From positions 66,553 to 130,552 of the forward strand of contig CAMNBU010000001.1 in NCBI GenBank assembly GCA_946533395.1: a stretch of DNA of 64,000 bases, read 5' to 3'. This DNA is from UBA4292 sp002395865. GTDB taxonomy: Bacteria; Bacillota; Clostridia; Lachnospirales; Lachnospiraceae. The position numbers were made by a program, and so were the translations under genes. Under the pieces are notes generated by a model. That model was not told the origin of the DNA, did no database searches, and saw nothing but the letters and a program-made list of their open reading frames with translations. Shown here one piece after another: positions 17,912-26,692 of this stretch; within the stretch, counting starts at the first letter, position 1, and the number at the start of each line of letters is the position of its first letter.

Positions 17912-17938
17912 TGTATTCGATCACATTTTACTTATGCT

Positions 17939-18706
17939 TCAGTCCTGATGAACGATCTTTATGTCCTTTATCATAACGCCGTCTGCGGCCCCAAATCCCA
18001 CCGAACCATGGGGTTCGTTCTCATATGTCCAGATAACCCCCAGATCCTCTCCATTGAAGATCAGATGCAGTTCCTTTTCGTCGAGCGTCAGTTTCACACT
18101 GTTCCATACATTTGAGTCATATTTTCCGAGTACATTTTTACCGTCTTCGTCCTTTACATCCCATCCCACGGGAAAATCCCCGGTACCAAGGCTTAGTCCA
18201 TACTTGCCGATGCTGAAATAAAACGGAATATAGTACAGCTCTCCCGTCTTCTTATAATCCCAGCCGGTCTTGCTGCTTTCCTGAAACACTGCAAATGACA
18301 ATCCTCCCGCATCCCCGGCCAGAAAATCGAATGAAAAACTGTAATCCTTCCAGTCAGAGTTGCCTATCCTCAGAGAAACAGGCGACAATCCGTCAGGTAT
18401 TTCTCCATTTGCCAGTTCCGGCACGAAGCTTTTCATCACCTGCACCGACTCCGCCACAGTTTCACCCATATAGTTCTTCGTCTCAGTCCCGACGGAAGCC
18501 ACCATCCATTTTCTGTAATCATTCTTTACGGTATCATACGCTGCGCCTATCCAGTCTTCTTTTGAAAGGTCGATCTCACCCGGCAGTTCCAGGCTTCCGG
18601 CCTTCGGTTCTGTCCTGAATTCAAGAGGGTACTGACCATTATCAGCGCATCCGAATAACAGCGCTGTCGCAACTACGGCTACCGCTAATATAGCTTTCCT
18701 TCTCAT
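17939..18706 (-). CDS. lipoprotein with LamG/DUF1080-like C-terminal domain
   Basis: 255 residues from ATG 18706 (GGAGGTGATC upstream). Lipoprotein signal: AVVATALLFGC, with the Cys at about residue 22. The rest has no known enzymatic motif, but NVWNSVKLTLDEKELHLIFN and PHGSVGFGAADGVMIKDIKI resemble the beta-sandwich of the concanavalin-like/DUF1080 group. It is the third gene of an ECF sigma factor unit, after a membrane protein, and may be an extracytoplasmic sensor or a regulated surface protein. Unknown function. Confidence 0.72.
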   Translation of the reverse strand: MRRKAILAVAVVATALLFGCADNGQYPLEFRTEPKAGSLELPGEIDLSKEDWIGAAYDTVKNDYRKWMVASVGTETKNYMGETVAESVQVMKSFVPELANGEIPDGLSPVSLRIGNSDWKDYSFSFDFLAGDAGGLSFAVFQESSKTGWDYKKTGELYYIPFYFSIGKYGLSLGTGDFPVGWDVKDEDGKNVLGKYDSNVWNSVKLTLDEKELHLIFNGEDLGVIWTYENEPHGSVGFGAADGVMIKDIKIVHQD

Positions 18707-18730
18707 CCTGATCACCTCCCTGTTCCTTGA

Positions 18731-19519
18731 TCACAAGTCATTCACTCCTTCGATAAGCTCCTTAAACTCCTCCACACTCATACCATCATATACCTCATCC
18801 TCCTTCAGAACAGAGAACAGCGTGCCGTCATTTGTGTAGAATATATTAGCTGCGTTCAGCATATACTCATCCGCAGGATAATCCGGTCCCTTGTCCTTGA
18901 CAAATATGATCAAGTGATCTCCGGCCTCCATATCCTTAAAAAGGCCCTCCATCATGAAATTAGTCACACAGATAAATCTCTCGCCCAGATCATAATCATA
19001 CGGGTTATATATGTACTCGACAGGCTTGAATTCATAATACGGATTGGTCCAGTCGAATTCATCGCCCAAAAGCTCTGTATGCGTATCTATCGTATTACTG
19101 TCTCCCGTGAACTCAGCCAATACCACGCATCCCTCATATTGAGTAAAGCTCTTTTCAGCCGGATAATATACCATATCCATCCCAAGCGCATAGATCTCCG
19201 TTTTTGTCTTTTCCTTTGGTGCGGCTTCGGTGGTCCAAGAAGCCGATGCCGTCTCCGACTCATTAAGTTCGGCTACCGGTGTGGTCTCGACATAATCCCC
19301 GGCAGGAAGTTGTACAAAAACACTTTTATCGGAGTCGCCCGAAGTATTTGGATCTATGTGATAAAAATGAGCTACCATCGTACCGGCACCGACTATCATT
19401 ATCAGGGAAAGAACTACGGCTGCGGTCTTTAAGATCATGCTTTTGCGTCTGGCTTTTTTTCGCAGATATTCATCCCTCGCGCGCAGAACATTCTCTGCGA
19501 CCTCCTTATATGTCCTCAT
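18731..19519 (-). CDS. single-pass membrane protein, probable anti-sigma partner
   Basis: 262 residues. A ~28-residue basic cytoplasmic segment (NVLRARDEYLRKKARRKSM) precedes one transmembrane helix (MILKTAAVVLSLIMIVGAG) and a large acidic external domain. The first codons overlap the end of the ECF sigma factor gene by 14 bp, the usual arrangement of a sigma and its membrane regulator. The external part has no recognised family. Anti-sigma function is inferred from order and topology only; no zinc anti-sigma motif is present. Confidence 0.7.
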   Translation of the reverse strand: MRTYKEVAENVLRARDEYLRKKARRKSMILKTAAVVLSLIMIVGAGTMVAHFYHIDPNTSGDSDKSVFVQLPAGDYVETTPVAELNESETASASWTTEAAPKEKTKTEIYALGMDMVYYPAEKSFTQYEGCVVLAEFTGDSNTIDTHTELLGDEFDWTNPYYEFKPVEYIYNPYDYDLGERFICVTNFMMEGLFKDMEAGDHLIIFVKDKGPDYPADEYMLNAANIFYTNDGTLFSVLKEDEVYDGMSVEEFKELIEGVNDL

Positions 19520-20060
19520 CGTTGCTCCTCTCTATACCTATCTTCTTCCTGAGTGACTCGCGCCCCCTGTACAGCAGATCCGTGACCTGCCTCTGCGACC
19601 TGCGCATGATGTGCGAGATCTCGGGGAGGCTCAGTTCCTCGATATAGCGCAAATAAAGCGCCTGGTAATAATCCTTGTTGAGTGTCTTCATGACCGCGTA
19701 CAGATTCGCGTTCTCCTGCGTCTGTATAAGAAGCGCCTCCGGATCGCACTCCTTCGATGCAGCATAGTCCTCCGTAAGCTCGGTGAAAACGACTCTCCTC
19801 TCAGACCGCAAATGATTCTTCGCCCGATTCGCTGCTATCCTGTACAGCCAGGTCTTGAAGCCGTCATCCCCCTTAAAGGGCGGCTTGCTTATGACCAGCG
19901 CAAGCAGAGTATCCTGCGCAATGTCCTCCGCATCCTGATAACTGTCCAGCAGGCCGTACAGGTACAGGACCAGTCCGCTGTAATACTGCGCAACTATGGC
20001 CTCGAAGCACTCATCGTCACCGGCGATAAATCTGCGATACAATTCAGCTATACCGTCCAA
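19506..20060 (-). CDS. ECF-type RNA polymerase sigma factor
   Basis: 184 residues starting with TTG at 20060 after GGAGGTAGCGAT. Region 2 reads SYQDAEDIAQDTLLALV and KTWLYRIAANRAKNHLR; region 4 reads LRYIEELSLPEISHIMRRS followed by VTDLLYRGRESLRKK. It would direct polymerase to a small regulon, probably including this three-gene unit. Which signal it answers is unknown. Confidence 0.93.
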   Translation of the reverse strand: MDGIAELYRRFIAGDDECFEAIVAQYYSGLVLYLYGLLDSYQDAEDIAQDTLLALVISKPPFKGDDGFKTWLYRIAANRAKNHLRSERRVVFTELTEDYAASKECDPEALLIQTQENANLYAVMKTLNKDYYQALYLRYIEELSLPEISHIMRRSQRQVTDLLYRGRESLRKKIGIERSNDEDI

Positions 20061-20183
20061 ATCGCTACCTCCGACTTTATAGTCTTCTACTATATAAACA
20101 CCAAAAGGGCCGAAAAATCGCAGCTTTTAAATATTAAATTTTTATAAACAGCTATTCATCCTTCAAAAATCATCATAAGCATG

Positions 20184-20226
20184 AAAAAAGCGCACCCTGC
20201 CGGCTTTCACCGGAGCGATGCGCTCT
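20184..20226 (-). terminator. terminator after the response regulator gene
   Basis: Minus strand AGCGCA...TGCGCT outer stem with CCGG/CCGG inside, followed by TTTTTT. It ends the two-component operon. Confidence 0.8.
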
Positions 20227-20263
20227 TGTGCTACAATATACCGTTTCGAATAATTACCGTGAA

Positions 20264-20953
20264 TTACAGCTTAAATCTATACCCCACACCCCATATGGTC
20301 TCTATGTACTGAGGGTTCGAGGTATCCTCCTCCACCTTCTCGCGGATCTTCTTGATATGCACCGTGACTGTGGCGATATCTCCCATGCTCTCCATGTTCC
20401 AGATCTCCTTGAAGAGCTCCTCCTTCGAGTATACGTGGTTCGGGTTCGACGCGAGGAAGGTCAGAAGGTCGAACTCTTTAGTCGTGAACTGCTTCTCGAC
20501 GCCGTTTATAAACACGCGCCTTGCAGTCTTATCGATCTTCAGTCCCCTGATCTCTATCACGGAATTCTTAGGACCCGCTCCTCCCGCGAGCCTCTCGTAT
20601 CTGGCCAGATGCGCCTTCACTCTGGCCACCAGCTCACTCGGTGAGAAGGGCTTCGTGATGTAGTCGTCGGCTCCGAGGCCCAGACCGCGGATTTTATCAA
20701 TGTCATCCTTTTTCGCGGACACCATGAGTATGGGCATCTCCTTCTTCTCGCGAAGCCTCCTGCATATCTCGAAGCCATCAACATCGGGAAGCATGATATC
20801 GAGTATCACCAGGTCGAAATCCTCCGCAAGAGCTCTCTCAAGCCCCTTCTGTCCGTTATTTTCAGTGACGACCTCATACTCGGAGAGTTCCAGATAATCC
20901 CTCTCGATGTCGGCGATAGCCACCTCGTCCTCAACTATAAGTATCCTGCTCAT
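20264..20953 (-). CDS. OmpR-family response regulator
   Basis: 229 residues. Receiver domain with acidic pair near residue 7 (LIVEDEVAI), phospho-acceptor Asp in DFDLVILDIMLPDVDGF, and the conserved Lys in DDYITKPFSPSELVARV. The winged-helix DNA-binding domain ends with IATVTVHIKKIREKVEED and TIWGVGYRF. It lies one base behind the histidine kinase gene, which precedes it in the transcript (kinase first, regulator second). Confidence 0.96.
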   Translation of the reverse strand: MSRILIVEDEVAIADIERDYLELSEYEVVTENNGQKGLERALAEDFDLVILDIMLPDVDGFEICRRLREKKEMPILMVSAKKDDIDKIRGLGLGADDYITKPFSPSELVARVKAHLARYERLAGGAGPKNSVIEIRGLKIDKTARRVFINGVEKQFTTKEFDLLTFLASNPNHVYSKEELFKEIWNMESMGDIATVTVHIKKIREKVEEDTSNPQYIETIWGVGYRFKL

Positions 20954-20954
20954 A

Positions 20955-22427
20955 TCACACCTCCGTCTTCTCTTTTATGATTTTTTTGAGTTCTATACGC
21001 ATTATGGTTCCGGTGCCCTTGCGGCTCGTAGCGCTGACCGTTCCCCCGTGGTCCTCCACTATCTTCTTCACTATAGCCAGCCCTATGCCGCTGCCGCCCG
21101 TGGAGGCGCGGCTCGCATCCGCCCTGTAGAATCTGTCAAATATGTTCGGGAGGTCCTCATCGGCTATACCCATACCGTTGTCCTCCTCCTCTATGATCAC
21201 GGTGTCATCCGTGTCCGAGAGCCTGATATTTATCCTGCCCTTGGGTTTATCCATGTATTTCACTGAATTGCTTATGATATTCGTAAGCACCCTTCCGAAC
21301 TGCTCAGAGTCGATGAGCACCTTCGAATCCGTCTTCAGGTAATCGTAGTAGCAGAACTCGATGCCCTTCTCCTCCAGCTCGCCGCCGATATCCACTGCGC
21401 AGTCCGCCATGTAATCCTTCACCGATATCTCGCGGAAATTATAGGGGATGCGGTTGTTGTCGATCTTCGAGTACAGGCTCAGTTCATCGATGAGCCTCGT
21501 CATGTCATCCACTTTCTGCGAGATGATGTGGATGTACTTAGCCTGCTTCTCGGGAGTATCCGCCAAGCCGTCCCTGAGCCCCTCCACATAGCCTCTGACC
21601 GCCGTGAGCGGGGTCTTCAGATCATGTGAAATGTTGCTGATGAGCTGTCTGCTCTCCTCATCGTTCGCGACCTTCTCCTTTGCGGACTCCGAAAGCCGTC
21701 TCCTCATCTCGTCGAAATCCGATGCCAGCTCACCCATCTCGTCGTCAGGCTTTTCTATGTCGAAATCCAGATGTCCGTCGCGGATATTTCTCGCGGCCAC
21801 CCTGAGAGCCCCTATGGGCCTTATGATCGAGCTGTAGATCCAGTAGACCAGTATCGATGCGGTTATGATAAGTATCACGACCTGCATGGCCACGATACTG
21901 AAGATGATCTGCCGAAACTCCGGCAGGATATCCCCCGTCTCCGTAAATATGTATATATCCAGAGCCGCTCCGTCCGGCTCATCCGTGTGCAGCACGCTGT
22001 AGATCTGCCCGTACTGACGCAGGAACTCATAGCCGTCCAGCGTCCCCACTACCGCCTGGTTAATGACGTCTATATCCGTCAGGTTGGTGCCTATGTAGAG
22101 GTACTCTCCGCCTCCCCTAACAACGATATAGGAGTTTTTGTTCTTTAGTTCATCATTGATATGTGCCAGAGTCTTGGCATCGCGCAGCTTCTCGGGGTCC
22201 GTCAGTATCTCCTCCTTCACATAATCCCCGGCCATGTTGTTCGCCTTGTTAATCAGAGCAAAGGAGGTATTCATATATTCGCCTATGTCCGTGGGCGATA
22301 TACCGTAGGATTTTCCCAGAACAAAAAGCTGCGGCACTATCACCGCGGCTCCCAAAAGAGCAGACAAAAGCAGCGGCACTATAGTGATGATCAGAAAGGA
22401 AACGACAAGTCGTGTCTTAAGCTTCAT
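20955..22427 (-). CDS. membrane sensor histidine kinase
   Basis: 490 residues. Helix 1 near residues 9-34, an external sensor of ~140 residues, helix 2 near residues 178-200, then HAMP. The H-box is ISNISHDLKTPLTAVRGYVE, the N box NIISNSVKYM and the ATP lid DNGMGIADEDLPNIFDRFY with GGSGIGLAIVKKIVE. A -10 box with TG extension (TGCTATAAT, -10 at 22452-22457) lies ~25 bp before the start. Signal unknown; the sensor domain has no named fold that I recognise. Confidence 0.95.
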   Translation of the reverse strand: MKLKTRLVVSFLIITIVPLLLSALLGAAVIVPQLFVLGKSYGISPTDIGEYMNTSFALINKANNMAGDYVKEEILTDPEKLRDAKTLAHINDELKNKNSYIVVRGGGEYLYIGTNLTDIDVINQAVVGTLDGYEFLRQYGQIYSVLHTDEPDGAALDIYIFTETGDILPEFRQIIFSIVAMQVVILIITASILVYWIYSSIIRPIGALRVAARNIRDGHLDFDIEKPDDEMGELASDFDEMRRRLSESAKEKVANDEESRQLISNISHDLKTPLTAVRGYVEGLRDGLADTPEKQAKYIHIISQKVDDMTRLIDELSLYSKIDNNRIPYNFREISVKDYMADCAVDIGGELEEKGIEFCYYDYLKTDSKVLIDSEQFGRVLTNIISNSVKYMDKPKGRINIRLSDTDDTVIIEEEDNGMGIADEDLPNIFDRFYRADASRASTGGSGIGLAIVKKIVEDHGGTVSATSRKGTGTIMRIELKKIIKEKTEV

Positions 22428-22519
22428 AGTAAAACCTCGTCTTTCCTACCGATTATAGCACATATTAGCACCGCTGTGCGAAGAAAATGTGTATGAAAAG
22501 TAAAGTTTTTATAAACTTA

Positions 22520-23884
22520 TCACGGGAAACAATTATAATCCACCACCTTGTATTCGGTACTTCCCGCCTTAAAAACAAACACCAGCCGGTTGTAATCATC
22601 CCTTACGAACACACTGTCTAAGTGGGGCGATGTGAAGATATCGTATATCCCGTTTGGTACCGAACCTCCTCTTATATCCTTTATCATTTCAGTGAAATTG
22701 CTTTTCACCGGTTCGTAATAGCTTCGACTTCCTGATGACAGCGACGAATAGTCGATCGAGAACTGATTGATTCCTCCCGTAGCCATATCATACATATACA
22801 GTGTTGTATCATTTTCCTTGTAATGCTGGTAATATATATACCCGTTGTTGATGGCAAAGTTCGCATAGCAGTCGTCTATCAGCTTGACCGGATCGCCGTA
22901 GATATAGTCCAGCCTGTACAGGTCGAGTCCTCTCTTCTCGTTCAGCTTCGTGTAATACACAGCGCCCTCATAGCTGTAGAGCTGCGTTACATCATATCCC
23001 AGTTCACATATATCGCTTCCGTCCGTACGACAGCTGAAGAACCGGTTATTACTGTCCAGATAATACAACCTGTCACCCGTGCAGCATAATGACCAGATCG
23101 AATTTTCACTGATCTCGACAGGCTCTGTGATCTCTCCCGTAAGGACATCGTAGGACATGACGCAGGTTATACCCACGATATAAAGCTTGCTTCCGTACGA
23201 GGCTATACCGCCGAGAACAAAATACGACTTAAAATTGTAGGTCTGCGCCTGCTCTCCCGCGCGCGTGGAATAAAAATTGTTTGTGTAGATCGTTTCGGTC
23301 TTGTCGCCGGATACCCTTATAAGTGAATTGTCACTTGTGTAATACAGATCATCTCCCACGGCGATAAAGTTACTGTAACTATCGTTATCGATGCAGTCTG
23401 TGTATGTGGTAAAATGCCTGCATCCCGGATCCCTGCACACATGGCCTACCTGCCCTGTCTGAAGGTCTATCGCCCTGTTCTGAAAGTTCAGGTTACACAT
23501 ACAGTAAAAGTTTTTGTCGTCAAATGTCACATAGCTCCTCGCATTGCCCCCGTTGAATGACCTCTGATCGCATATATAACCGCTTACGACCGTATTCAGG
23601 TCGACCACGGGGCTTTTGTTTTCCGCAGTCTCCGGGGCGGCAGCCGTTACATCATTCGCTTCCAAGCTGTCCTGCACCTGCTCAGTCGTCCCCGAAGCCG
23701 AAGCTACACTGTCGTTGTTTATAAACTTCCTGCTTGTGGCGGCCACTATAAGCAGAACAGCCGCAGCAGCAGCGACTATCCACACCCATTCGTGGCTCTT
23801 TTTCTTCTTCGGCTTCCTGTAGCTTCTCTCTATCAGGGAGTCGTCTATACCGTCTATCGCATCAAATAACTGTTTTTTATCCAT
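22520..23884 (-). CDS. membrane-anchored beta-propeller-like protein, likely anti-sigma/sensor
   Basis: 454 residues. The cytoplasmic start MDKKQLFDAIDGIDDSLIER resembles the short N-terminal tail common in membrane partners of Firmicute ECF sigma factors. One helix (WIVAAAAAVLLIVAATS) follows and then a large external region with recurring YY.../DLY-type strands (DDLYYTSDNSLIRVSG, GDRLYYLDSNNRFFSCR, YIYYQHYKENDTTLYMYD), i.e. DUF5050-like propeller blades. Cys pairs (CMCNL, CRDPGCRH) are present in the outer part. It follows the sigma factor gene by 42 bp. Anti-sigma role inferred from context. Confidence 0.75.
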   Translation of the reverse strand: MDKKQLFDAIDGIDDSLIERSYRKPKKKKSHEWVWIVAAAAAVLLIVAATSRKFINNDSVASASGTTEQVQDSLEANDVTAAAPETAENKSPVVDLNTVVSGYICDQRSFNGGNARSYVTFDDKNFYCMCNLNFQNRAIDLQTGQVGHVCRDPGCRHFTTYTDCIDNDSYSNFIAVGDDLYYTSDNSLIRVSGDKTETIYTNNFYSTRAGEQAQTYNFKSYFVLGGIASYGSKLYIVGITCVMSYDVLTGEITEPVEISENSIWSLCCTGDRLYYLDSNNRFFSCRTDGSDICELGYDVTQLYSYEGAVYYTKLNEKRGLDLYRLDYIYGDPVKLIDDCYANFAINNGYIYYQHYKENDTTLYMYDMATGGINQFSIDYSSLSSGSRSYYEPVKSNFTEMIKDIRGGSVPNGIYDIFTSPHLDSVFVRDDYNRLVFVFKAGSTEYKVVDYNCFP

Positions 23885-23926
23885 GGTGCCTCCTTGTAAT
23901 AAAGCCCTCAGCCCGAGGCTTCGGGT

Positions 23927-24484
23927 CTACTCATACCCGTTCTTTTTCAGATGCTCTCTCAGCTTCTTTCGAAACCTCGAAAGCCTGAGATTTACGTTCA
24001 GAGGATTAATACCGTAGCGGGCGGCTATCTCAGCGGAGGACTCGCCGAACCAGTAGCGCCTGATGAAGATGCCCGCGTCGAGCTCCTGCGAAGCCTTCAG
24101 AAACGCATTTACGATACCGGTGAGCTCCTGCGTGACCACCATATCCTCCGGATCGCCCAGGCCGGAACACACGTCCTCCAGCTCGTCGATCACCGCGTCG
24201 ATCTGACCGCCTCCACGCTTTGCCCGCATACTGTCGCGGCGCATATTTATGGCGCTGCATTTCGCAATTCTCGCTATGTACACCTTCAGCATGCGCGGCG
24301 ACCCCGGCGGAGTATCGTTCCAGACGGACATCAGGGTGTCATTTACACACTCTTCGATATCCCTTCTGTCCGAAAGATATTTGCCTGCTATGGAACGTAT
24401 CATAGATGTGTAGCTCTCCTCTATCCCGGACACTGCGCGCTCGTCCCGGGCCAGAAGCAGCTCGACGATCTTCCTGTCGTCCAT
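23927..24484 (-). CDS. ECF-type RNA polymerase sigma factor
   Basis: 185 residues from ATG 24484, with AAGGAGGGG upstream; the frame is open 15 codons further but those codons overlap the ribosome site. Region 2: DIEECVNDTLMSVWNDTP. Region 4: ESSAEIAARYGINPLNVNLR then LSRFRKKLREHL. Partner gene directly downstream is the propeller membrane protein. A -10 box (24542-24547) with poor -35 lies upstream. Confidence 0.92.
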   Translation of the reverse strand: MDDRKIVELLLARDERAVSGIEESYTSMIRSIAGKYLSDRRDIEECVNDTLMSVWNDTPPGSPRMLKVYIARIAKCSAINMRRDSMRAKRGGGQIDAVIDELEDVCSGLGDPEDMVVTQELTGIVNAFLKASQELDAGIFIRRYWFGESSAEIAARYGINPLNVNLRLSRFRKKLREHLKKNGYE

Positions 24485-24580
24485 CCGTATACCCCTCCTT
24501 CCTCTTAACGTCTCTATTACCGAATACACCGTTTATGAGTGATTATATCACCGAAAAATCATTTTTACGGAAGATTTTTG

Positions 24581-24609
24581 TTGAAAAAGCTCGCCATGGT
24601 CTTTATACT
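24581..24609 (+). promoter_or_regulatory. promoter of the LysR gene
   Basis: TTGAAA (24581-24586), 17 bp, TATACT (24604-24609), 40 bp before the LysR start and back-to-back with the sigma factor gene on the other strand. Confidence 0.75.
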
Positions 24610-24648
24610 CAACTCGGAAAACCGTGCTTTATGTGAAAGGAACGCAGC

Positions 24649-25554
24649 ATGAACATAACTCAGATAAAATACGTCCTCGCAGTCGCGGGGGCATCCTCCA
24701 TACGAGAGGCCGCCACGGGGCTCTTCGTATCCCAGCCGGCCCTATCCTCCAGTATCCGCGATCTTGAAGATGAGCTGGGCATACTGATATTTGAGAGGAC
24801 CAACAAGGGCATTTCCCTCACGGACGAGGGCAGGGAATTCGTCGCATACGCGAAGAAGGCCCTCGGCCAGTACGAGATACTCGAGGACAGGTATCTCTCG
24901 CGCGACCGCGGCAAGGAGCGCTTCTCCGTCTCCACGCAACACTACAACTTCGCCATCAGGGCATTTGCGGATATGCTGAAGATACACTCCCCCGAACGCT
25001 ATTCCTTCTCCATCCATGAGACCCGCACCGAAAATGTGCTCGAGGACGTGCGGACCCTTAAGAGCGAGGTTGGTGTGATATCATTTTCAAATTCCGGTGA
25101 GGCTCTCATGAGAAAGCTCTTCAAGGAATACAGCCTCGAATTCACACCGCTCATGGTCTGCGAGACCTATGTCTATGTCTGGAAGGACCACGAATATGCG
25201 GGAAGGAGCGAGGTATCTCTCGAGGAGCTTAAGGGCTATCCCTGCATATCCTTCGACCAGGAGAGCGACAAGAGCTACTACCTGAATGAGGAGGCTATGG
25301 CGGATTACGAGTTCGACAGGACGATAAAATCTGACGACCGCGCCACGACCATGGAACTCATAGCGTCTTTAGGCGGCTACTCCATCGGCTCGGGCATGCT
25401 CTCGGGGGACGACGCGATACTCAAAGGCCTCGTCTCCATCAAGCTTAAGGAGGAGGATCCTCTCGTGATCGGCTACATCATAAGGCATGGCAGCGCCCCC
25501 TCGAAATACGGCAGGACCTACATCGAAGAGCTTAATAAATACAAGACGATCTGA
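24649..25554 (+). CDS. LysR-family transcriptional regulator
   Basis: 301 residues. N-terminal helix-turn-helix MNITQIKYVLAVAGASSIRE followed by FVSQPALSSSIRDLEDELG and FERTNKGISLTDEGREF, then a periplasmic-binding-like effector domain. LysR proteins usually control a neighbouring gene; here a divergent sigma factor gene and a downstream GNAT gene are candidates. Effector unknown. One of the few plus-strand genes. Confidence 0.95.
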   Translation: MNITQIKYVLAVAGASSIREAATGLFVSQPALSSSIRDLEDELGILIFERTNKGISLTDEGREFVAYAKKALGQYEILEDRYLSRDRGKERFSVSTQHYNFAIRAFADMLKIHSPERYSFSIHETRTENVLEDVRTLKSEVGVISFSNSGEALMRKLFKEYSLEFTPLMVCETYVYVWKDHEYAGRSEVSLEELKGYPCISFDQESDKSYYLNEEAMADYEFDRTIKSDDRATTMELIASLGGYSIGSGMLSGDDAILKGLVSIKLKEEDPLVIGYIIRHGSAPSKYGRTYIEELNKYKTI

Positions 25555-25580
25555 TCGTTTTCAATACATGAAGAGTTTAA

Positions 25581-25617
25581 AATCGTCCGTGATAACCATT
25601 GCTTATCGTGGACGATT
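25581..25617 (+). terminator. terminator after the LysR gene
   Basis: Arms AATCGTCC..GATAA and TTATC..GGACGATT (15 bp with two central mismatches), six-base loop, then ATTTTTATG. Strong rho-independent shape. Confidence 0.85.
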
Positions 25618-25677
25618 ATTTTTATGTATTTGCCAAAAGGGTCCTGTATGTAGTAGTGTACTATGAAAAACACAGGA

Positions 25678-25752
25678 GGTGCGTGCGGACAAGGATTTCA
25701 AACTGTCGGTCGACGCATCGATCAACCCGTTAAAAGGCAAGCTTAAAAACTG
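25678..25752 (+). CDS. possible 24-residue leader peptide or gene remnant
   Basis: GTG just after AGGAGG would give a 24-residue product containing KDFKLSVDASINPLKGKLKN, ending in TGA nine bases before the GNAT start. The composition looks protein-like, but two other frames also have starts here, so it may be a leader peptide, the tail of a lost gene or nothing. Reported with low confidence. Confidence 0.25.
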
Positions 25753-25761
25753 AGGTGCACT

Positions 25762-26649
25762 ATGGGTATAAAATATATAAGCAGTTTAAATGAGCACATA
25801 CTGGTGGAGACCGCATTCGATGAGGGAAGGGAAATAGGAGGCGCGCAGGCCATCTCGGACGGCTACGACTGGTCGCTTATGTTCGGGCTGAATGTAGCTG
25901 ACGGATACTCCGAGGAGCAGATCGGCAGTGAGCTTGTAAGAAGACTTCTTGACAGGCTATCCGGACAGCATGTATTCGTATGCACAGATGCGGAGCACCT
26001 TTCTCTTTACGAGGAGCTGGGTTTTCTGCGCTCGAAGACCTCCTTCACCTACACCGCGCATGAGCCCGAGGAGGAGACCGCTTGGCAGAAGGCTTCAGGC
26101 TATTACCTGCCCGAGGGCTACCGTTTTGAGTACGAATTCTACAACGAAAAGCCTGTGATAGGCGCGGCTCGCACCCACACAGCGAGCGAAGGCGATGTGG
26201 TATACACTGACACACTGGACGGAGTCGATTATAATGAGCTGAACACCGTACTTTCTGCCGCCTTCGGCGGACACGAGCGCGACCCGAAGGTCTCTGAGGA
26301 CGTATTCAGGCACTCGCAGTACGTCTCCCTGGCCTATGTGAACGGCCGGCTCGCAGGCATGGCCAGAGCTGTGTCCGACAAAGTCTCGCACGCCCTCATA
26401 CTGAACGTGGCCGTAGACCCATCCTACCAGGGCCTGCACATCGGCTGGAACATCATCGTCCACCTCTCCGAACAGCTTAAGGGGCAGAACATCTTCTTAA
26501 ACACCCACCCCGGCGCGGTCGGCTTCTACAACCGTAAGGGCTTCAGGCGCAACAAGACCGCACTCGTGCACAACCCCGCCTCCATGCCGGATGACATATC
26601 CCGCAAGTTCCATTTGCCGAAGGGGTACAGGTTCCCGGACGAGTATTGA
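25762..26649 (+). CDS. tandem GNAT-domain acetyltransferase
   Basis: 295 residues with two related halves. Each half has an alpha/beta acetyl-CoA site and a closing strand: IGSELVRRLLDRL...LYEELGFLRSKTSFTY (residues ~50-95) and VAVDPSYQGLHIGWNIIVHL...FYNRKGFRRNKTALV (~215-280). The C-terminal half keeps the better Q-x-x-G-x-G-like loop (YQGLHIGWNI); the N-terminal half is degenerate. Substrate unknown. Its own terminator follows. Confidence 0.82.
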   Translation: MGIKYISSLNEHILVETAFDEGREIGGAQAISDGYDWSLMFGLNVADGYSEEQIGSELVRRLLDRLSGQHVFVCTDAEHLSLYEELGFLRSKTSFTYTAHEPEEETAWQKASGYYLPEGYRFEYEFYNEKPVIGAARTHTASEGDVVYTDTLDGVDYNELNTVLSAAFGGHERDPKVSEDVFRHSQYVSLAYVNGRLAGMARAVSDKVSHALILNVAVDPSYQGLHIGWNIIVHLSEQLKGQNIFLNTHPGAVGFYNRKGFRRNKTALVHNPASMPDDISRKFHLPKGYRFPDEY

Positions 26650-26661
26650 CGGTATATCACA

Positions 26662-26689
26662 ACAGACCGCTGTGCGTGCAGCGGTCTGT
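26662..26689 (+). terminator. terminator after the GNAT gene
   Basis: Perfect 11-bp stem ACAGACCGCTG/CAGCGGTCTGT with six-base loop, followed by TCTTTATT; lies between two convergent genes. Confidence 0.88.
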
Positions 26690-26692
26690 TCT

